This document shows, piece after piece, positions 8,030-18,100 of a stretch of 46,882 bases of DNA. A model generated the notes under the pieces. The model ran no database searches. It had not been told where the DNA came from and worked only from the letters and a program-made list of their open reading frames with translations. Each line of letters starts with the position of its first letter. The first letter of the stretch is position 1. The position numbers were made by a program, and so were the translations under genes. This DNA comes from DASSTY01 sp035760645 (GTDB lineage: Bacteria; Gemmatimonadota; Gemmatimonadetes; Gemmatimonadales; GWC2-71-9). The DNA lies in NCBI GenBank assembly GCA_035760645.1, contig DASTSO010000120.1, forward strand, positions 1 through 46,882, in the 5' to 3' direction.

Positions 8030-9817
8030 ATGGCCAAGACGGCGAGTGATTTCCTGGTCGAGCGCGTGCACGCGTGGGGCGTGCGGCGGATCTTCGGCTA
8101 CCCCGGCGACGGCATCAACGGCGTCATCGGCGCCCTGGGCCGGGCGACCGACCTGATCGACTTCGTGCAGGTGCGCCACGAGGAGATGGCGGCGTTCATG
8201 GCGGGCGCGCACGCGAAGTTCACCGGCCAGGTGGGGGTCTGCCTCGCCACCTCGGGGCCCGGCGCGATCCACCTCCTCAACGGGCTCTACGACGCGAAGA
8301 TGGACCACGTCCCCGTGGTGGCGATCGTGGGCCAGTCGGCCACCATCGCGCTGGGCGCCTCGTTCCAGCAGGAGGTGGATCTCATGAGCCTCTTCAAGGA
8401 CGTGGCGGGCGCCTACGTGAACATGGCGAGCACGCCGTCGCAGATCCGCCACCTGGTGGATCGCGCCTTCCGCATCGCGATCGCCGAGCGCACGGTCACC
8501 TGCATCATCCTGCCGAACGACGTGCAGGAGATGGACGCCGTCGAGTCGCCGCCCCGCCGGCACGGCGCGACGTTCTCGGGGATCGGCTACTCGGAGCCGC
8601 ACTACGTGCCGACCGAGATCGACATCCGCCACGCCGCCGACGTGCTGAACGCGGGGAGCAAGGTCGCCATGCTGATCGGCGCCGGCGCCTTCGGCGCCCG
8701 CGAGGAGGTGGTGGAGGTGGCCGAGCTCCTCGGGGCGGGCGTGGCGAAGGCGCTGCTGGGCAAGGCGGTGCTCCCCGACGACCTCCCCTTCGTCACCGGC
8801 TCGATCGGGCTCCTCGGCACGAAGCCGAGCTGGGACATGATGATGGGCTGCGACACGCTCCTCATGGTGGGGACGAGCTTCCCGTACGCCGAGTTCCTGC
8901 CGAAGGAAGGCCAGGCGCGCGGGGTGCAGATCGACATCAAGGCGCGCAACCTGAGCCTGCGCTACCCGATGGAGGTGAACCTCCACGGGCAGAGCCGCGA
9001 GGTGCTGCAGCTCCTCATCCCGCAGCTCAAGCGGAAGACGGACCGCAGCTGGCGCGACGAGATCGAAAGCAACATCCGCGACTGGTGGGAGGTCGTGGAG
9101 GCGCGGGCGCACGTGGACGCCGACCCGATCAACCCGCAGCGCATCTTCTGGGAGCTCTCGCCGCGGCTGCCCGAGGGCGCGGTGCTCACCGCCGACTCGG
9201 GCTCGACGGCGAGCTGGTTCGCGCGCGACCTCAAGATCCGGCCGGGGATGATGGCCAGTCTCTCGGGCAACCTCGCCACGATGGGCCCGGGGGTGCCGTA
9301 CGCGATCGCGGCGAAGTTCGCCTTCCCCGACCGCCCCGTCATCGCGCTCGTCGGTGACGGCGCGTTCCAGATGAACGGGATGAACGGGCTCATCACGATC
9401 GCGAAGTACCGCGAGCGCTGGCCCGACCAGCGGCTCATCATCCTCGTGCTCACCAACCTCGATCTCAACATGGTCACCTGGGAGCAGCGCGTCCTCGCCG
9501 GCGACCCGCGCTTCCCGGGCTCGCAGAACATCCCCTACTTCCCCTACGCCGAGTACGCGCGGCTGGCGGGGCTCGAGGGGGTGGAGATGCGCACGGTGGA
9601 CGACGTCGGCCCCGGCTGGGAGCGCGCGCTCGCGGCCGACCGGCCCTGCGTCGTCGAGGCGCACGCCGACCCGAGCGTTCCGCCGCTCCCGCCGCACATC
9701 ACGGTGGAGCAGGCGCGGAACTTCGCCGCCTCGATGATGAAGGGCGACGAGGACACCTGGGAGATGATCAAGCGCTCGGCCCAGGAGGTGCTGCACGGGC
9801 GGTTCTCGCGGGAGTAG
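8030..9817 (+). CDS. thiamine-diphosphate-dependent enzyme, pyruvate oxidase/decarboxylase-like
   Basis: 595 residues with the three-domain ThDP fold. The N-terminal Pyr domain has GYPGDGINGVIGAL and RHEEMAAFMAGAHAKFTG (the Glu in HEE is the expected cofactor-activating residue). A central domain follows (about 195-330), then a C-terminal PP domain with the Mg2+/ThDP signature GDGAFQMNG ending in NLDLN. Closest in style to PoxB-like pyruvate oxidases rather than acetolactate synthase, though PoxB's C-terminal lipid-binding tail is not obvious. Probable reaction: decarboxylation of pyruvate or a related 2-oxoacid. The ATG at 8030 is preferred over a GTG nine bases earlier because GGAAGG then has normal spacing. 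It lies just upstream of a LarA-type racemase and a lactate-dehydrogenase-like gene, which fits pyruvate metabolism. Confidence 0.85.
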   Translation: MAKTASDFLVERVHAWGVRRIFGYPGDGINGVIGALGRATDLIDFVQVRHEEMAAFMAGAHAKFTGQVGVCLATSGPGAIHLLNGLYDAKMDHVPVVAIVGQSATIALGASFQQEVDLMSLFKDVAGAYVNMASTPSQIRHLVDRAFRIAIAERTVTCIILPNDVQEMDAVESPPRRHGATFSGIGYSEPHYVPTEIDIRHAADVLNAGSKVAMLIGAGAFGAREEVVEVAELLGAGVAKALLGKAVLPDDLPFVTGSIGLLGTKPSWDMMMGCDTLLMVGTSFPYAEFLPKEGQARGVQIDIKARNLSLRYPMEVNLHGQSREVLQLLIPQLKRKTDRSWRDEIESNIRDWWEVVEARAHVDADPINPQRIFWELSPRLPEGAVLTADSGSTASWFARDLKIRPGMMASLSGNLATMGPGVPYAIAAKFAFPDRPVIALVGDGAFQMNGMNGLITIAKYRERWPDQRLIILVLTNLDLNMVTWEQRVLAGDPRFPGSQNIPYFPYAEYARLAGLEGVEMRTVDDVGPGWERALAADRPCVVEAHADPSVPPLPPHITVEQARNFAASMMKGDEDTWEMIKRSAQEVLHGRFSRE

Positions 9818-9854
9818 GGCAGCGCGCGGAGGGGCGGAAGGAGGAGGGCGCAGG

Positions 9855-11153
9855 GTGAGGATCGACTTCCCGTATCCGGGATACGAGGCGATCGCGCCGG
9901 TGGAGGTGCCGGACGGGAACCTGATGGGGGTGTTCGCGCCGCGCACGTTTCCCGACGCGGACGAGTCGGCCGTGCTGCGCGAGGGGTTCGCCGCGCCGCA
10001 CGGGGCGCCGCGGCTCCGCGACGCCGTCCAGGCGGCCGAGAGCGTCCTCATCCTCATCGACGACGCCACCCGCAGGACGCCGACGGCGAAGATCCTCCCC
10101 TTCGTCCTCGACGAGCTGCACGCCGCCGGGGTCCCGGATCGCGCGATCGAGTTCCTCGAGGCCCCGGGCACCCACCGGCCGATGACGGAGAGCGAGCTCA
10201 AGGAGAAGCTCGGCCCCGCCTTCGGGAAGTACCGCGTGCACCAGCACCACTGGCTCGACCGCGCCGCGCTGCACGACTTCGGCGCCACCCACGACGGCAC
10301 CCCGGTCACCGCCAACCGCCTGCTGGCCGAGCGCGACTTCGTCCTCGGCGTCGGCTCGATCCTCCCGCACCGGGTCAAGGGGATGTCGGGTGGGGCGAAG
10401 ATCGCGTTCCCCGGCGTCTCGGGACGCGAGATGATGGATCGCAACCAGTGGGAGGCGTCGATGTACATGTCGGAGACCGTGATGGGGATCCCCGAGAACC
10501 CCATGCGGCTCCGGATGGAGGAGGCGGCGCGGCGCGCCGGGCTCCGCTATCTCGTCAACGTCGTCTACGACGTCGAGCGGCGGGTCGTCGGCTGCTTCAC
10601 CGGCGACATCGTCCGGGCCCACCGCGCCGGCTGCGTGCGGGCCCGCGAGGTCTATGCGGCGCACCTTCCCACCCGCGCCGACGTCGTCCTCATCGACTCC
10701 CACTCGGCCGACCGCGACTTCTGGCAGTCGGCCAAGGGCCCCTACGCCGCGACGATCGCCGTGAAGGACGGCGGCTCGATCATCCTCGTCGCCCCGAACC
10801 CCGAGGGGGTCGCGACGAACCACCGGAACGTCCTCGAGATCGGCTACCGCCCGCACGCCGAGCTCGTGCGGATGGTGCAGCAGGGCGGGGTGGAAGACCT
10901 CGTGGGCATCGCCGTGCTCGCCGACGTCTGCCAGATCGTGGACAAGAGCGACTGCCTCATGGTCTCGCCCGGCGTGAAGGAGGCGGACGCCGCGAAGCTC
11001 GGCTTCCGCTGGGCACCGGACGCGCAGACGGCGCTCGCGATGGCGCTCGCGACGCAGGGGCGGGACGCCACGGTCGCGGTGCTCCGCTACGGCGGGCACA
11101 TCCTCCCCGTGGTGGACGACGAGCGGCGGGAGCTGGTGGCGGACGCGGTGTAA
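9855..11153 (+). CDS. LarA-family nickel-dependent 2-hydroxyacid racemase/epimerase
   Basis: 432 residues matching the lactate racemase (DUF2088) family: IDDATRRTPT near residue 70, GTHRPMTESEL with His107, and PHRVKGMSGGAKIAFPGVSG with His172 and Lys182. In L. plantarum LarA, as I recall, His108, His174, Lys184 and His200 hold the nickel-pincer cofactor. The spacing is kept here, but the position equivalent to His200 is Gln198, so nickel coordination or substrate may differ from true lactate racemase. No larB, larC or larE maturation genes are in the window. Start is GTG with AGGAGGG upstream. The next gene across a hairpin repeat is a lactate/glycolate-dehydrogenase-like enzyme, which supports a 2-hydroxyacid role. 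Confidence 0.88.
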   Translation: MRIDFPYPGYEAIAPVEVPDGNLMGVFAPRTFPDADESAVLREGFAAPHGAPRLRDAVQAAESVLILIDDATRRTPTAKILPFVLDELHAAGVPDRAIEFLEAPGTHRPMTESELKEKLGPAFGKYRVHQHHWLDRAALHDFGATHDGTPVTANRLLAERDFVLGVGSILPHRVKGMSGGAKIAFPGVSGREMMDRNQWEASMYMSETVMGIPENPMRLRMEEAARRAGLRYLVNVVYDVERRVVGCFTGDIVRAHRAGCVRAREVYAAHLPTRADVVLIDSHSADRDFWQSAKGPYAATIAVKDGGSIILVAPNPEGVATNHRNVLEIGYRPHAELVRMVQQGGVEDLVGIAVLADVCQIVDKSDCLMVSPGVKEADAAKLGFRWAPDAQTALAMALATQGRDATVAVLRYGGHILPVVDDERRELVADAV

Positions 11154-11183
11154 ATGGGGCGCGACGCTCTGGGCGACGCACGA

Positions 11184-11344
11184 GTCGGCCCCTGAAGGGG
11201 CCACTCGGCCCGAGGCCCCTGAAGGGCCCTGTGCGAGCGGGAGCATCGCAGCGCAGGTGCGGCGCCTCGAGTGCGCACGGAGCGCGGCTGCCTCGAAGAG
11301 CCCTTGAGGGCTCTCAGGCCGAGTGGCGGCTTCAGCCGCCGGCC
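11184..11344. repeat. multi-hairpin interspersed repeat, copy A
   Basis: About 160 bases in the spacer between the LarA gene and the FAD/Fe-S dehydrogenase gene, ending 37 bases before the latter's ATG. Both ends are self-complementary hairpins whose inner flanks are inverted copies of each other (GCCACTCGGCC at the left, GGCCGAGTGGC at the right). Two further hairpins built on AGGCCCCTGAAGGGCCCT and AGAGCCCTTGAGGGCTCT lie inside. A second copy at 23202-23364 shares the same core in the same orientation, but its end hairpins are exchanged. No open frame of its own is convincing. It resembles a MITE- or REPIN-like element. Confidence 0.85.
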
Positions 11345-11381
11345 TGATGCGGCGGTCCGCAGAAGACGGAGACGACAGCAC

Positions 11382-14300
11382 ATGGCCACGACCCTGACCG
11401 AGCTCCGCGCGCTGCGCGAGCAGCCGCGCTTCGCCCGCCTCCGGCGGGACGACGCGACGACGGCGATCCCGGCCCCCGACGCGCGCGCGCTCGAGCGGGC
11501 GCTGCGGGAGCGGCTCCGCGGCGAGGTGCGCTTCGACGCCGCCTCGCGCGCGCTCTACGCGACCGACGGCTCGAACTACCGGCAGGTGCCGATCGGCGTC
11601 GTCGTTCCGCGCGACCTCGACGACGTGATCCACGCCGTGGCCTGCGCGCGGGAGCACGGGGCGCCGCTGCTCGCGCGGGGCGGGGGGACGAGCCTCGCCG
11701 GGCAGTGCTGCAACGTCGCCCTCGTGCTCGACTTCACGAAGTACATGCACCACGTGCTCGCGATCGACGTCGAGCACCGGCTCGCGCGGGTGGAGCCCGG
11801 GTGCGTGCTCGACGACCTCCGGAACGCCGCGCGGGCCCACGGACTCACCTTCGGCCCCGACCCCGCCACCCACACGCACAACACCCTGGGCGGGATGCTC
11901 GGCAACAACTCCTGCGGCTCCCACTCGCTGCTCTGCCGCAAGGAGGGCCGCGGGCTCCGGACGAGCGACAACACCCACGCGCTCTCGGTGCTCACCTACG
12001 ACGGCCTGGGCCTTCGGGTCGGCGAGACGCCCGAGCACGAGCTCGAGGCGATCATCCGGGGCGGTGGGCCCCGCGGCGCGATCTACGCGGCGCTGAAGCA
12101 GCTGCGCGACCGCTACGCCGACCGGATTCGCACGGGATTCCCGAAGCTCCCGCGCCGCGTCTCCGGCTACAACCTCGACGAGCTGCTCCCCGAGAACGGC
12201 TTCCACGTCGCCCGGGCGCTGGTCGGGACCGAGTGCACCTGCGCCGTCACGCTCGAGGCCACGCTCCACCTCGTCGAGGCGCCCAAGGCGCGCTCGCTCG
12301 TCGTCTACGGCTATCCCGACATCTATCACGCCGCCGACCACCTCGAGACGATTCTCGAGTTCGAGCCCACCGCGCTCGAGGGGCTCGACCATCTCCTTTT
12401 CGAGTGGGTCAAGGCGCGCGGCCGGGAGGAGGCGGCGATCGAGCTCCTCCCGCCGGGCTACGGCTTCCTGATGGTCGAGTTCGGCGGCGAGAGCAAGGCG
12501 GACGCCGACGCCCAGGCCGAGCGCTGCATGGCGGCCCTCGAGCGGGGCGGCCACCCGCCCAGCATGAAGAGCTTCGACGACCCGCGCGAGGAGGAGCTGC
12601 TCTGGAAGGTGCGCGAGGGCGGGCTGGGCTCCACCGCGTGGGTGCCGGGCCACCCCGACACCTGGCCCGGCTGGGAGGACTCGGCCGTGCCGGTGGACAA
12701 GGTCGCCGACTACCTGCACGACCTCAAGGACCTGATGCACCGGCACGGCTACGATCCGTCGCTCTACGGCCACTTCGGCCAGGGATGCATCCACTGCCGC
12801 ATCGGCTTCGACCTCTATACCGCCGAGGGAATCCGCAACTGGCGCAGCTTCATGGACCAGGCGACCGATCTCGTCGTGCGCTACGGCGGCTCCCTCTCGG
12901 GCGAGCACGGCGACGGGCAGGCGCGGGCGGAGTACCTGCCGAAGATGTTCGGCGCGGACCTGGTGCAGGCCTTCCGCGAGTTCAAGGCGATCTGGGACCC
13001 GCAGGGAAAGATGAACCCGGGCAAGGTCGTGGATCCCTATCCGATCACCGACAACCTCCGGATCAGCCCCGACTACAACCCGCCCGATCCGCCGGTGCAC
13101 TTCCACTACCCCGACGACCGCCATTCGTTCGCGCGCGCGGCGCTCCGGTGCGTCGGCGTCGGCGAGTGCCGGCGCGAGGGCGGCCAGACGATGTGCCCGA
13201 GCTACATGGCCACCCGCGAGGAGATGCACTCGACGCGCGGCCGCGCGCGGCTCCTCTGGGAGATGGTGAACGGCGAGATCCTCGACCGGGGATGGCGCAG
13301 CCCCGCCGTGAAGGAGGCGCTCGACCTCTGCCTCTCGTGCAAGGGCTGCAAGCACGACTGCCCGGTGAGCGTGGACATGGCCACGTACAAGGCCGAGTTC
13401 CTCTCGCACTACTGGGCGGGACGGCTGCGGCCGCGGCACGCCTTCGCCTTCGGGTGGATCCACTACTGGGCGCGCCTCGCCTCGGCGGCGCCGGCGGTGG
13501 CCAACCTCTTCTCGCAGGCGCCGCTCCTGCGCGACGCGGCGAAGCTCGTCGCGGGCGCGGCGCGACAGCGCTCGCTTCCGCCGTTCGCGCCCCGGAGCTT
13601 CACGCGCTGGTACCGCGCCCGCGGTGCCCGCCGGCCCACGGGACCGCCGGTGCTCCTCTGGCCCGACACCTTCAACAACTACTTCCATCCCGAGACGGCG
13701 CAGGCCGCGGTCGAGGTGCTGGAGGACGCGGGCTACCGGGTGCTGATCCCCCGTGGGGACTTCTGCTGCGGCCGCCCGCTCTACGACTACGGCTTCCTCG
13801 ACATGGCCAGGCGGTGGCTGGGCCAGATCCTCACCGGGCTGCAGCGCGAGATCGAGGCGGGCGTGCCGGTCGTCGTGCTGGAGCCGAGCTGCGGGGCCGT
13901 GTTCCGCGACGAGCTCACCAATCTCTTCCCGAACGTCGAGGACGCGCACCGGCTGCAGCGCCAGACCTTCCTCCTGAGCGAGTTCCTCGAGCGGAAGGCC
14001 TCGCACTACCGGCTGCCGAAGCTGCCGCGGAAAGCGCTGATGCACGGGCACTGCCATCACAAGTCGGTCATGGGTCTCGACGCCGAGCGCGCGGTGCTCG
14101 GCCGCATGGGACTCGACGTGGACGCGCCCGAGGACGGCTGCTGCGGGATGGCCGGCGCCTTCGGCTTCGAGCCGGGCGACCACTACGAGGTCTCGCTCAC
14201 CTGCGGCGAGCGGGTGTTGCTGCCCGCGGTGCGCCAGGCGACGGACGAGACGCTCGTCATCGCGAACGGCTTCAGCTGCCGCGAGCAGATCCGGCAGGAG

Positions 14301-14522
14301 ACCGACCGCTACGCGCTGCACCTCGCGCAGGTCCTCCAGCTCGCGCGCCGCGCGGGCGAGACGTCGGCGGACGCGCCGGCGGGCGGCGGGCGGCCCGAGG
14401 CGCCGGTGCTCCGGCGGGTGCGCGCCGAGCGGCGCGCGGCGAACCGGCGCGCCGCGCTCACCGCCGGCACGCTCGCCGCGGGGGTGGGGGCCGCGTGGTG
14501 GTGGGCGCAGCGCGAGCGGTGA
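11382..14522 (+). CDS. FAD-linked oxidase / Fe-S / CCG-domain fusion (D-lactate- or 2-hydroxyacid-dehydrogenase-like)
   Basis: 1046 residues in three modules. Residues about 65-260 form a PCMH-type FAD domain (ARGGGTSLAGQCC, NTLGGMLGNNSCGSHS), followed by an FAD-oxidase C-terminal region to about 560. Then come two Fe-S motifs (CVGVGECRREGGQTMCPSY near 590 and CLSCKGCKHDCPV near 650), and a CCG/heterodisulfide-reductase-like region (CCGRPL near 795, EPSCG, HGHCHHKS, CCGMAGAFG near 920). This is the architecture of single-chain D-lactate or glycolate dehydrogenases that pass electrons to quinone. The extreme C terminus has a short hydrophobic stretch (TAGTLAAGVGAAWWW) that could be a membrane tail. 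It is nine bases from actA, so it is almost certainly co-transcribed with ACIII. Confidence 0.9.
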   Translation: MATTLTELRALREQPRFARLRRDDATTAIPAPDARALERALRERLRGEVRFDAASRALYATDGSNYRQVPIGVVVPRDLDDVIHAVACAREHGAPLLARGGGTSLAGQCCNVALVLDFTKYMHHVLAIDVEHRLARVEPGCVLDDLRNAARAHGLTFGPDPATHTHNTLGGMLGNNSCGSHSLLCRKEGRGLRTSDNTHALSVLTYDGLGLRVGETPEHELEAIIRGGGPRGAIYAALKQLRDRYADRIRTGFPKLPRRVSGYNLDELLPENGFHVARALVGTECTCAVTLEATLHLVEAPKARSLVVYGYPDIYHAADHLETILEFEPTALEGLDHLLFEWVKARGREEAAIELLPPGYGFLMVEFGGESKADADAQAERCMAALERGGHPPSMKSFDDPREEELLWKVREGGLGSTAWVPGHPDTWPGWEDSAVPVDKVADYLHDLKDLMHRHGYDPSLYGHFGQGCIHCRIGFDLYTAEGIRNWRSFMDQATDLVVRYGGSLSGEHGDGQARAEYLPKMFGADLVQAFREFKAIWDPQGKMNPGKVVDPYPITDNLRISPDYNPPDPPVHFHYPDDRHSFARAALRCVGVGECRREGGQTMCPSYMATREEMHSTRGRARLLWEMVNGEILDRGWRSPAVKEALDLCLSCKGCKHDCPVSVDMATYKAEFLSHYWAGRLRPRHAFAFGWIHYWARLASAAPAVANLFSQAPLLRDAAKLVAGAARQRSLPPFAPRSFTRWYRARGARRPTGPPVLLWPDTFNNYFHPETAQAAVEVLEDAGYRVLIPRGDFCCGRPLYDYGFLDMARRWLGQILTGLQREIEAGVPVVVLEPSCGAVFRDELTNLFPNVEDAHRLQRQTFLLSEFLERKASHYRLPKLPRKALMHGHCHHKSVMGLDAERAVLGRMGLDVDAPEDGCCGMAGAFGFEPGDHYEVSLTCGERVLLPAVRQATDETLVIANGFSCREQIRQETDRYALHLAQVLQLARRAGETSADAPAGGGRPEAPVLRRVRAERRAANRRAALTAGTLAAGVGAAWWWAQRER

Positions 14523-14531
14523 GCGGGTCCG

Positions 14532-15182
14532 ATGCCGGCGCTCTTCCCCCCGCGCACGACGCCGCTCGCCCGCGCGATGGCCTTCGGGCTCGGGCTCCTG
14601 GTGATCGCGCTGCCGGTGGGACTCATGTGGTGGGTGCGGCAGCCGCCGGTGACGGGGCAGGGGCGCACGGCGGCGCAGCCGGTGGCGGCGTTCAGCCACC
14701 GGCTGCACACGCGCTTCCGCATCGACTGCCGCTTCTGCCACGCCGGGGCGGAGCGCGCGGCCGATGCCGGGCTCCCGGCGACGACCATGTGCGTGCCGTG
14801 CCACGAGCCGGTGTGGCTGAGCGGGCGCGAGTTCGCGGCGGTGCGGCAGAGTCTCCGCACCGCCCGGCCGATCGCCTGGAACCGGGTGAACCGCGTGCCG
14901 GACTACGTCTTCTTCAATCACGCGATCCACGTGAACAAGGGCGTGGGGTGCGAGACGTGCCACGGGCGGGTGGACCGGATGGACCTGGCGCACCAGGCGG
15001 CGCCGCTCACGATGGGCTGGTGCCTCGACTGCCACCAGGACCCGGCGAAGCAGCTCCGCCCCGTCTCCGCCGTGACCGAGATGGGCTATCGGCCGGCGCG
15101 TCCGCAGGCGGAGCTCGGTCCCGAGCTCGCGCGCGCCTATCACGTGCGGCCGCTCACCGACTGCACCACCTGCCACCGGTGA
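14532..15182 (+). CDS. actA: ACIII subunit ActA, pentahaem cytochrome c
   Basis: 216-residue membrane-anchored cytochrome. After one N-terminal transmembrane helix (MAFGLGLLVIALPVGLMWWV) there are five CxxCH haem sites: CRFCH, CVPCH, CETCH, CLDCH and CTTCH. Several extra histidines (AAFSHRLH, FNHAIH) can supply distal ligands. Five haems, the size and the position directly before an ActB-type gene identify it as the periplasmic electron-transfer subunit of Alternative Complex III, which oxidises menaquinol and reduces a cytochrome c or oxidase. The stop is seven bases before actB. Confidence 0.93.
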   Translation: MPALFPPRTTPLARAMAFGLGLLVIALPVGLMWWVRQPPVTGQGRTAAQPVAAFSHRLHTRFRIDCRFCHAGAERAADAGLPATTMCVPCHEPVWLSGREFAAVRQSLRTARPIAWNRVNRVPDYVFFNHAIHVNKGVGCETCHGRVDRMDLAHQAAPLTMGWCLDCHQDPAKQLRPVSAVTEMGYRPARPQAELGPELARAYHVRPLTDCTTCHR

Positions 15183-15189
15183 GGCGGCG

Positions 15190-18100
15190 ATGAGCGGCGC
15201 GCACCCGCAGGAAGACGGCCACCGGCCGCGAGGGCCGGAGTTCCCGCCCGGCGCGGACCAGCCGCCGGAGGGGATGAGCCGCCGCGCCTTCCTCGAGCTC
15301 ATGGGCGCGGCGCTCGCGCTCGCCGGGGCGAGCGGCTGCTTCCGCCAGCCGCGCGAGAAGATCCTGCCCTACGTCGTCCAGCCCGAGCTCACGCCGGGCG
15401 TGCCGCGCTACTACGCGACCGCGATGGAGCTCGACGGCTACGCGACGGGGCTCCTCGTCGAGAGTCACGACGGGCGGCCGACGAAGGTCGAGGGCAACCC
15501 CGACCACCCGGCGAGCATCGGTGCCGCGGGGCTGTGGGCGCAGGCCTCGGTGCTCGGGCTCTACGACCCGATGCGCCCGCGGAGCCTCCGCCGCAACGGC
15601 CGCCGCGCGGCGTGGGGGATGCTCGCGCAGGCGCTCGCGCCCGCGGCGCTCGCCGCGCGTGCGGGGGCGCGCGGGGCGGGGCTCCACCTGCTGCTGGAGC
15701 CCACCGGCTCCCCGCTCACGGCGGCGCTCCTCGCGCGGCTCCGCGCGCGCTTTCCGGATGCGCGGGTGCACTGGGATGCGGGCGGGAACGCGGGCGGTGT
15801 CTACCACGGCACGGCGCTCGCCTTCGGCCGGCCGCTGCAGCCGCACTACGACTTCGCCGCGGCCGACGTGGTGGTCGTGCTCGATGCCGACCCGTTCGGC
15901 GCGGAGCCCAACGCGCTGCGCTGGGCGCGCGAGGCGGCGAGCCGGCGCGACCCGGAGGCGCGGACCGGGATGAGCCGGGTCTGGGTCGCCGAGCCCACGC
16001 CGACGCCGACCGGGATGTATGCCGACCACCGCCTGCGCGTGCGCGCGGGCGACGTCGGCGCGCTCGCGATGGACCTCCTGGCGGCGCTCGTGGCACTGGG
16101 GACGAGCGTCACCGCGGCGCGCGAGCTCGCGGCGGCGCTCCGCGCCCGCGCGGCGGCCGGTGGGGACGCGCCGTGGAACCCGGCCTGGGTGCGGGGCGCG
16201 GCCGCCGATCTGCACGCTGCTGCGGGGCGCGGCATCGTGATCGCCGGCACGCACCAGCCCGGCGACGTGCAGGCGGCGGCGCATCTGCTCAACCACCTGC
16301 TCGGCAACACCGGCCGCACGGTGTGGTACACCGAGCCGGTGCTGCCGGAGGTCGCGGACGCGGCGCGCGCCGCCGCGACGGCGGGTGCGCCAACTCCGCC
16401 CGGCGCGGCCACGCTCGCCCAGGCGATCGAGGCGGGGGCGGTGGACACGCTGATGATCCTGGGCGGCAATCCCGCGCTCACCGCGCCCGCCGAGCTTGGC
16501 CTGCCGCGCGCGCTCGCGCGGGTGCGGCAGGTGGTGCAGCTCGCCGCCTACCGCGACGAGACGACGGCCGCGGTCGGTGCGGGCGGCGACCACTGGTTCG
16601 TCCCCGCGGCGCACTACCTCGAGCGCTGGGGCGACGGACGGGCGTGGGACGGGACGCCCGCGCTCGTGCAGCCGCTGGTGCAGCCGCTGCACGGCGGGCA
16701 CGACGCGGCCGAGCTCGTCGCGCTCCTCGCGGGCGAACGGAGCACCGTGCACGAGCTGCTCCGCGCCGAGTGGCGCGGGCGGGCGGGCGCGGCGGGCTTC
16801 GACGGGTGGTGGGACGCGGCGCTCCGGCGCGGCGTGTGCGGCACGGCGGCGCCCCGCGTCGCGCCGCCCGCCGCCCGCCTCGAGACGGTCGCGGGGATGC
16901 TCGACCGGCTCCGCCCCGCCCCCGGCGGCGCGCTGGAAGCGGTGCTCCGGCCCGACGCGAAGGTCCACGACGGCCGGTTCGCCAACAACGCCTGGCTCCA
17001 GGAGATGCCGGCGCCCCTGACCACGCTCTCCTGGGACCAGGCCGCGCTCGTGAGTCCCGCGACCGCGCGGCGCCTCGGTCTCGTCTCGGGCGACGTGGTG
17101 CGGCTCGACGTCTCCGGAGCGGCCGGGGGCCGCGCGCTCGAGGTGCCGGTGCTCGTCACGCCGGGCCAGGCGGACGACTGCCTCGCGTTGCCGCTCGGCT
17201 ACGGCCGCCGCGGCGAGGACGAGCGCCTCGCGCGCGGCGTCGGGGTGGACGGCTACGCGCTCCGCACCGCGGCGACGGCGGCGTCGGGCATCGTGCCCGG
17301 CGTCGGGCTCGCGCGCACCGGGGCGCACCGCGACCTCGTGCTCACGCAGCACCACTGGTCGCTGCTCGATCGCGCGGAGGAAATCGTGCCGTCGGCGGCG
17401 GAGGCCGGGGCGCAACACGCGACGCCGCCGGCGCCGCGGCGCCAGCTCACGATCTTCCAGCCGGTGCAGCCCCAGGGCGCCGACCAGTGGGCGATGACGA
17501 TCGACCTCGCGCGCTGCACCGGCTGCAGCGCCTGCGTCGTCGCCTGCCAGGCGGAGAACAACGTCCCCGTCGTGGGGCGCGAGGAGGTGGGGAAGGGGCG
17601 CGAGATGCACTGGCTCCGGATCGACCGCTACACCCGCGACGGCTCCGACGCGGCCGACGCCGCCGACGCCGCCGGCTCGCTCGACGATCCCGACTTCGCG
17701 CTCCAGCCGATGCTCTGCCAGCACTGCGAGAAGGCGCCCTGCGAGTACGTCTGCCCGGTGGCCGCGACGATGCACAGCGCCGACGGGCTCAACGAGATGA
17801 TCTACAACCGCTGCGTCGGCACCCGTTTCTGCAGCAACAACTGTCCCTACAAGGTGCGCCGCTTCAACTGGTTCGACTACAACGGCGAGGTCGCGGCCAC
17901 CGAGGCGCTGGCGAAGAACCCCGACGTCACGGTGCGCGGCCGCGGGGTGATGGAGAAGTGCACCTTCTGCGTGCAGCGCATCCGCGAGCACCAGATCGCG
18001 CGCGAGCTGGGCCAGGCGCCGCCGCCGGTGCTGACCGCCTGCCAGCAGGCCTGTCCCACCGAGGCGATCCGCTTCGGCTCGCTCACCGACCCCGCGTCGC

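Noticed and set aside
9768..15302. A minus-strand open frame of over 1800 codons
   Set aside because: It is antisense to several clearly recognised genes and consists of Arg/Val/Glu/His-rich nonsense without motifs; very high G+C removes stop codons from shadow frames.
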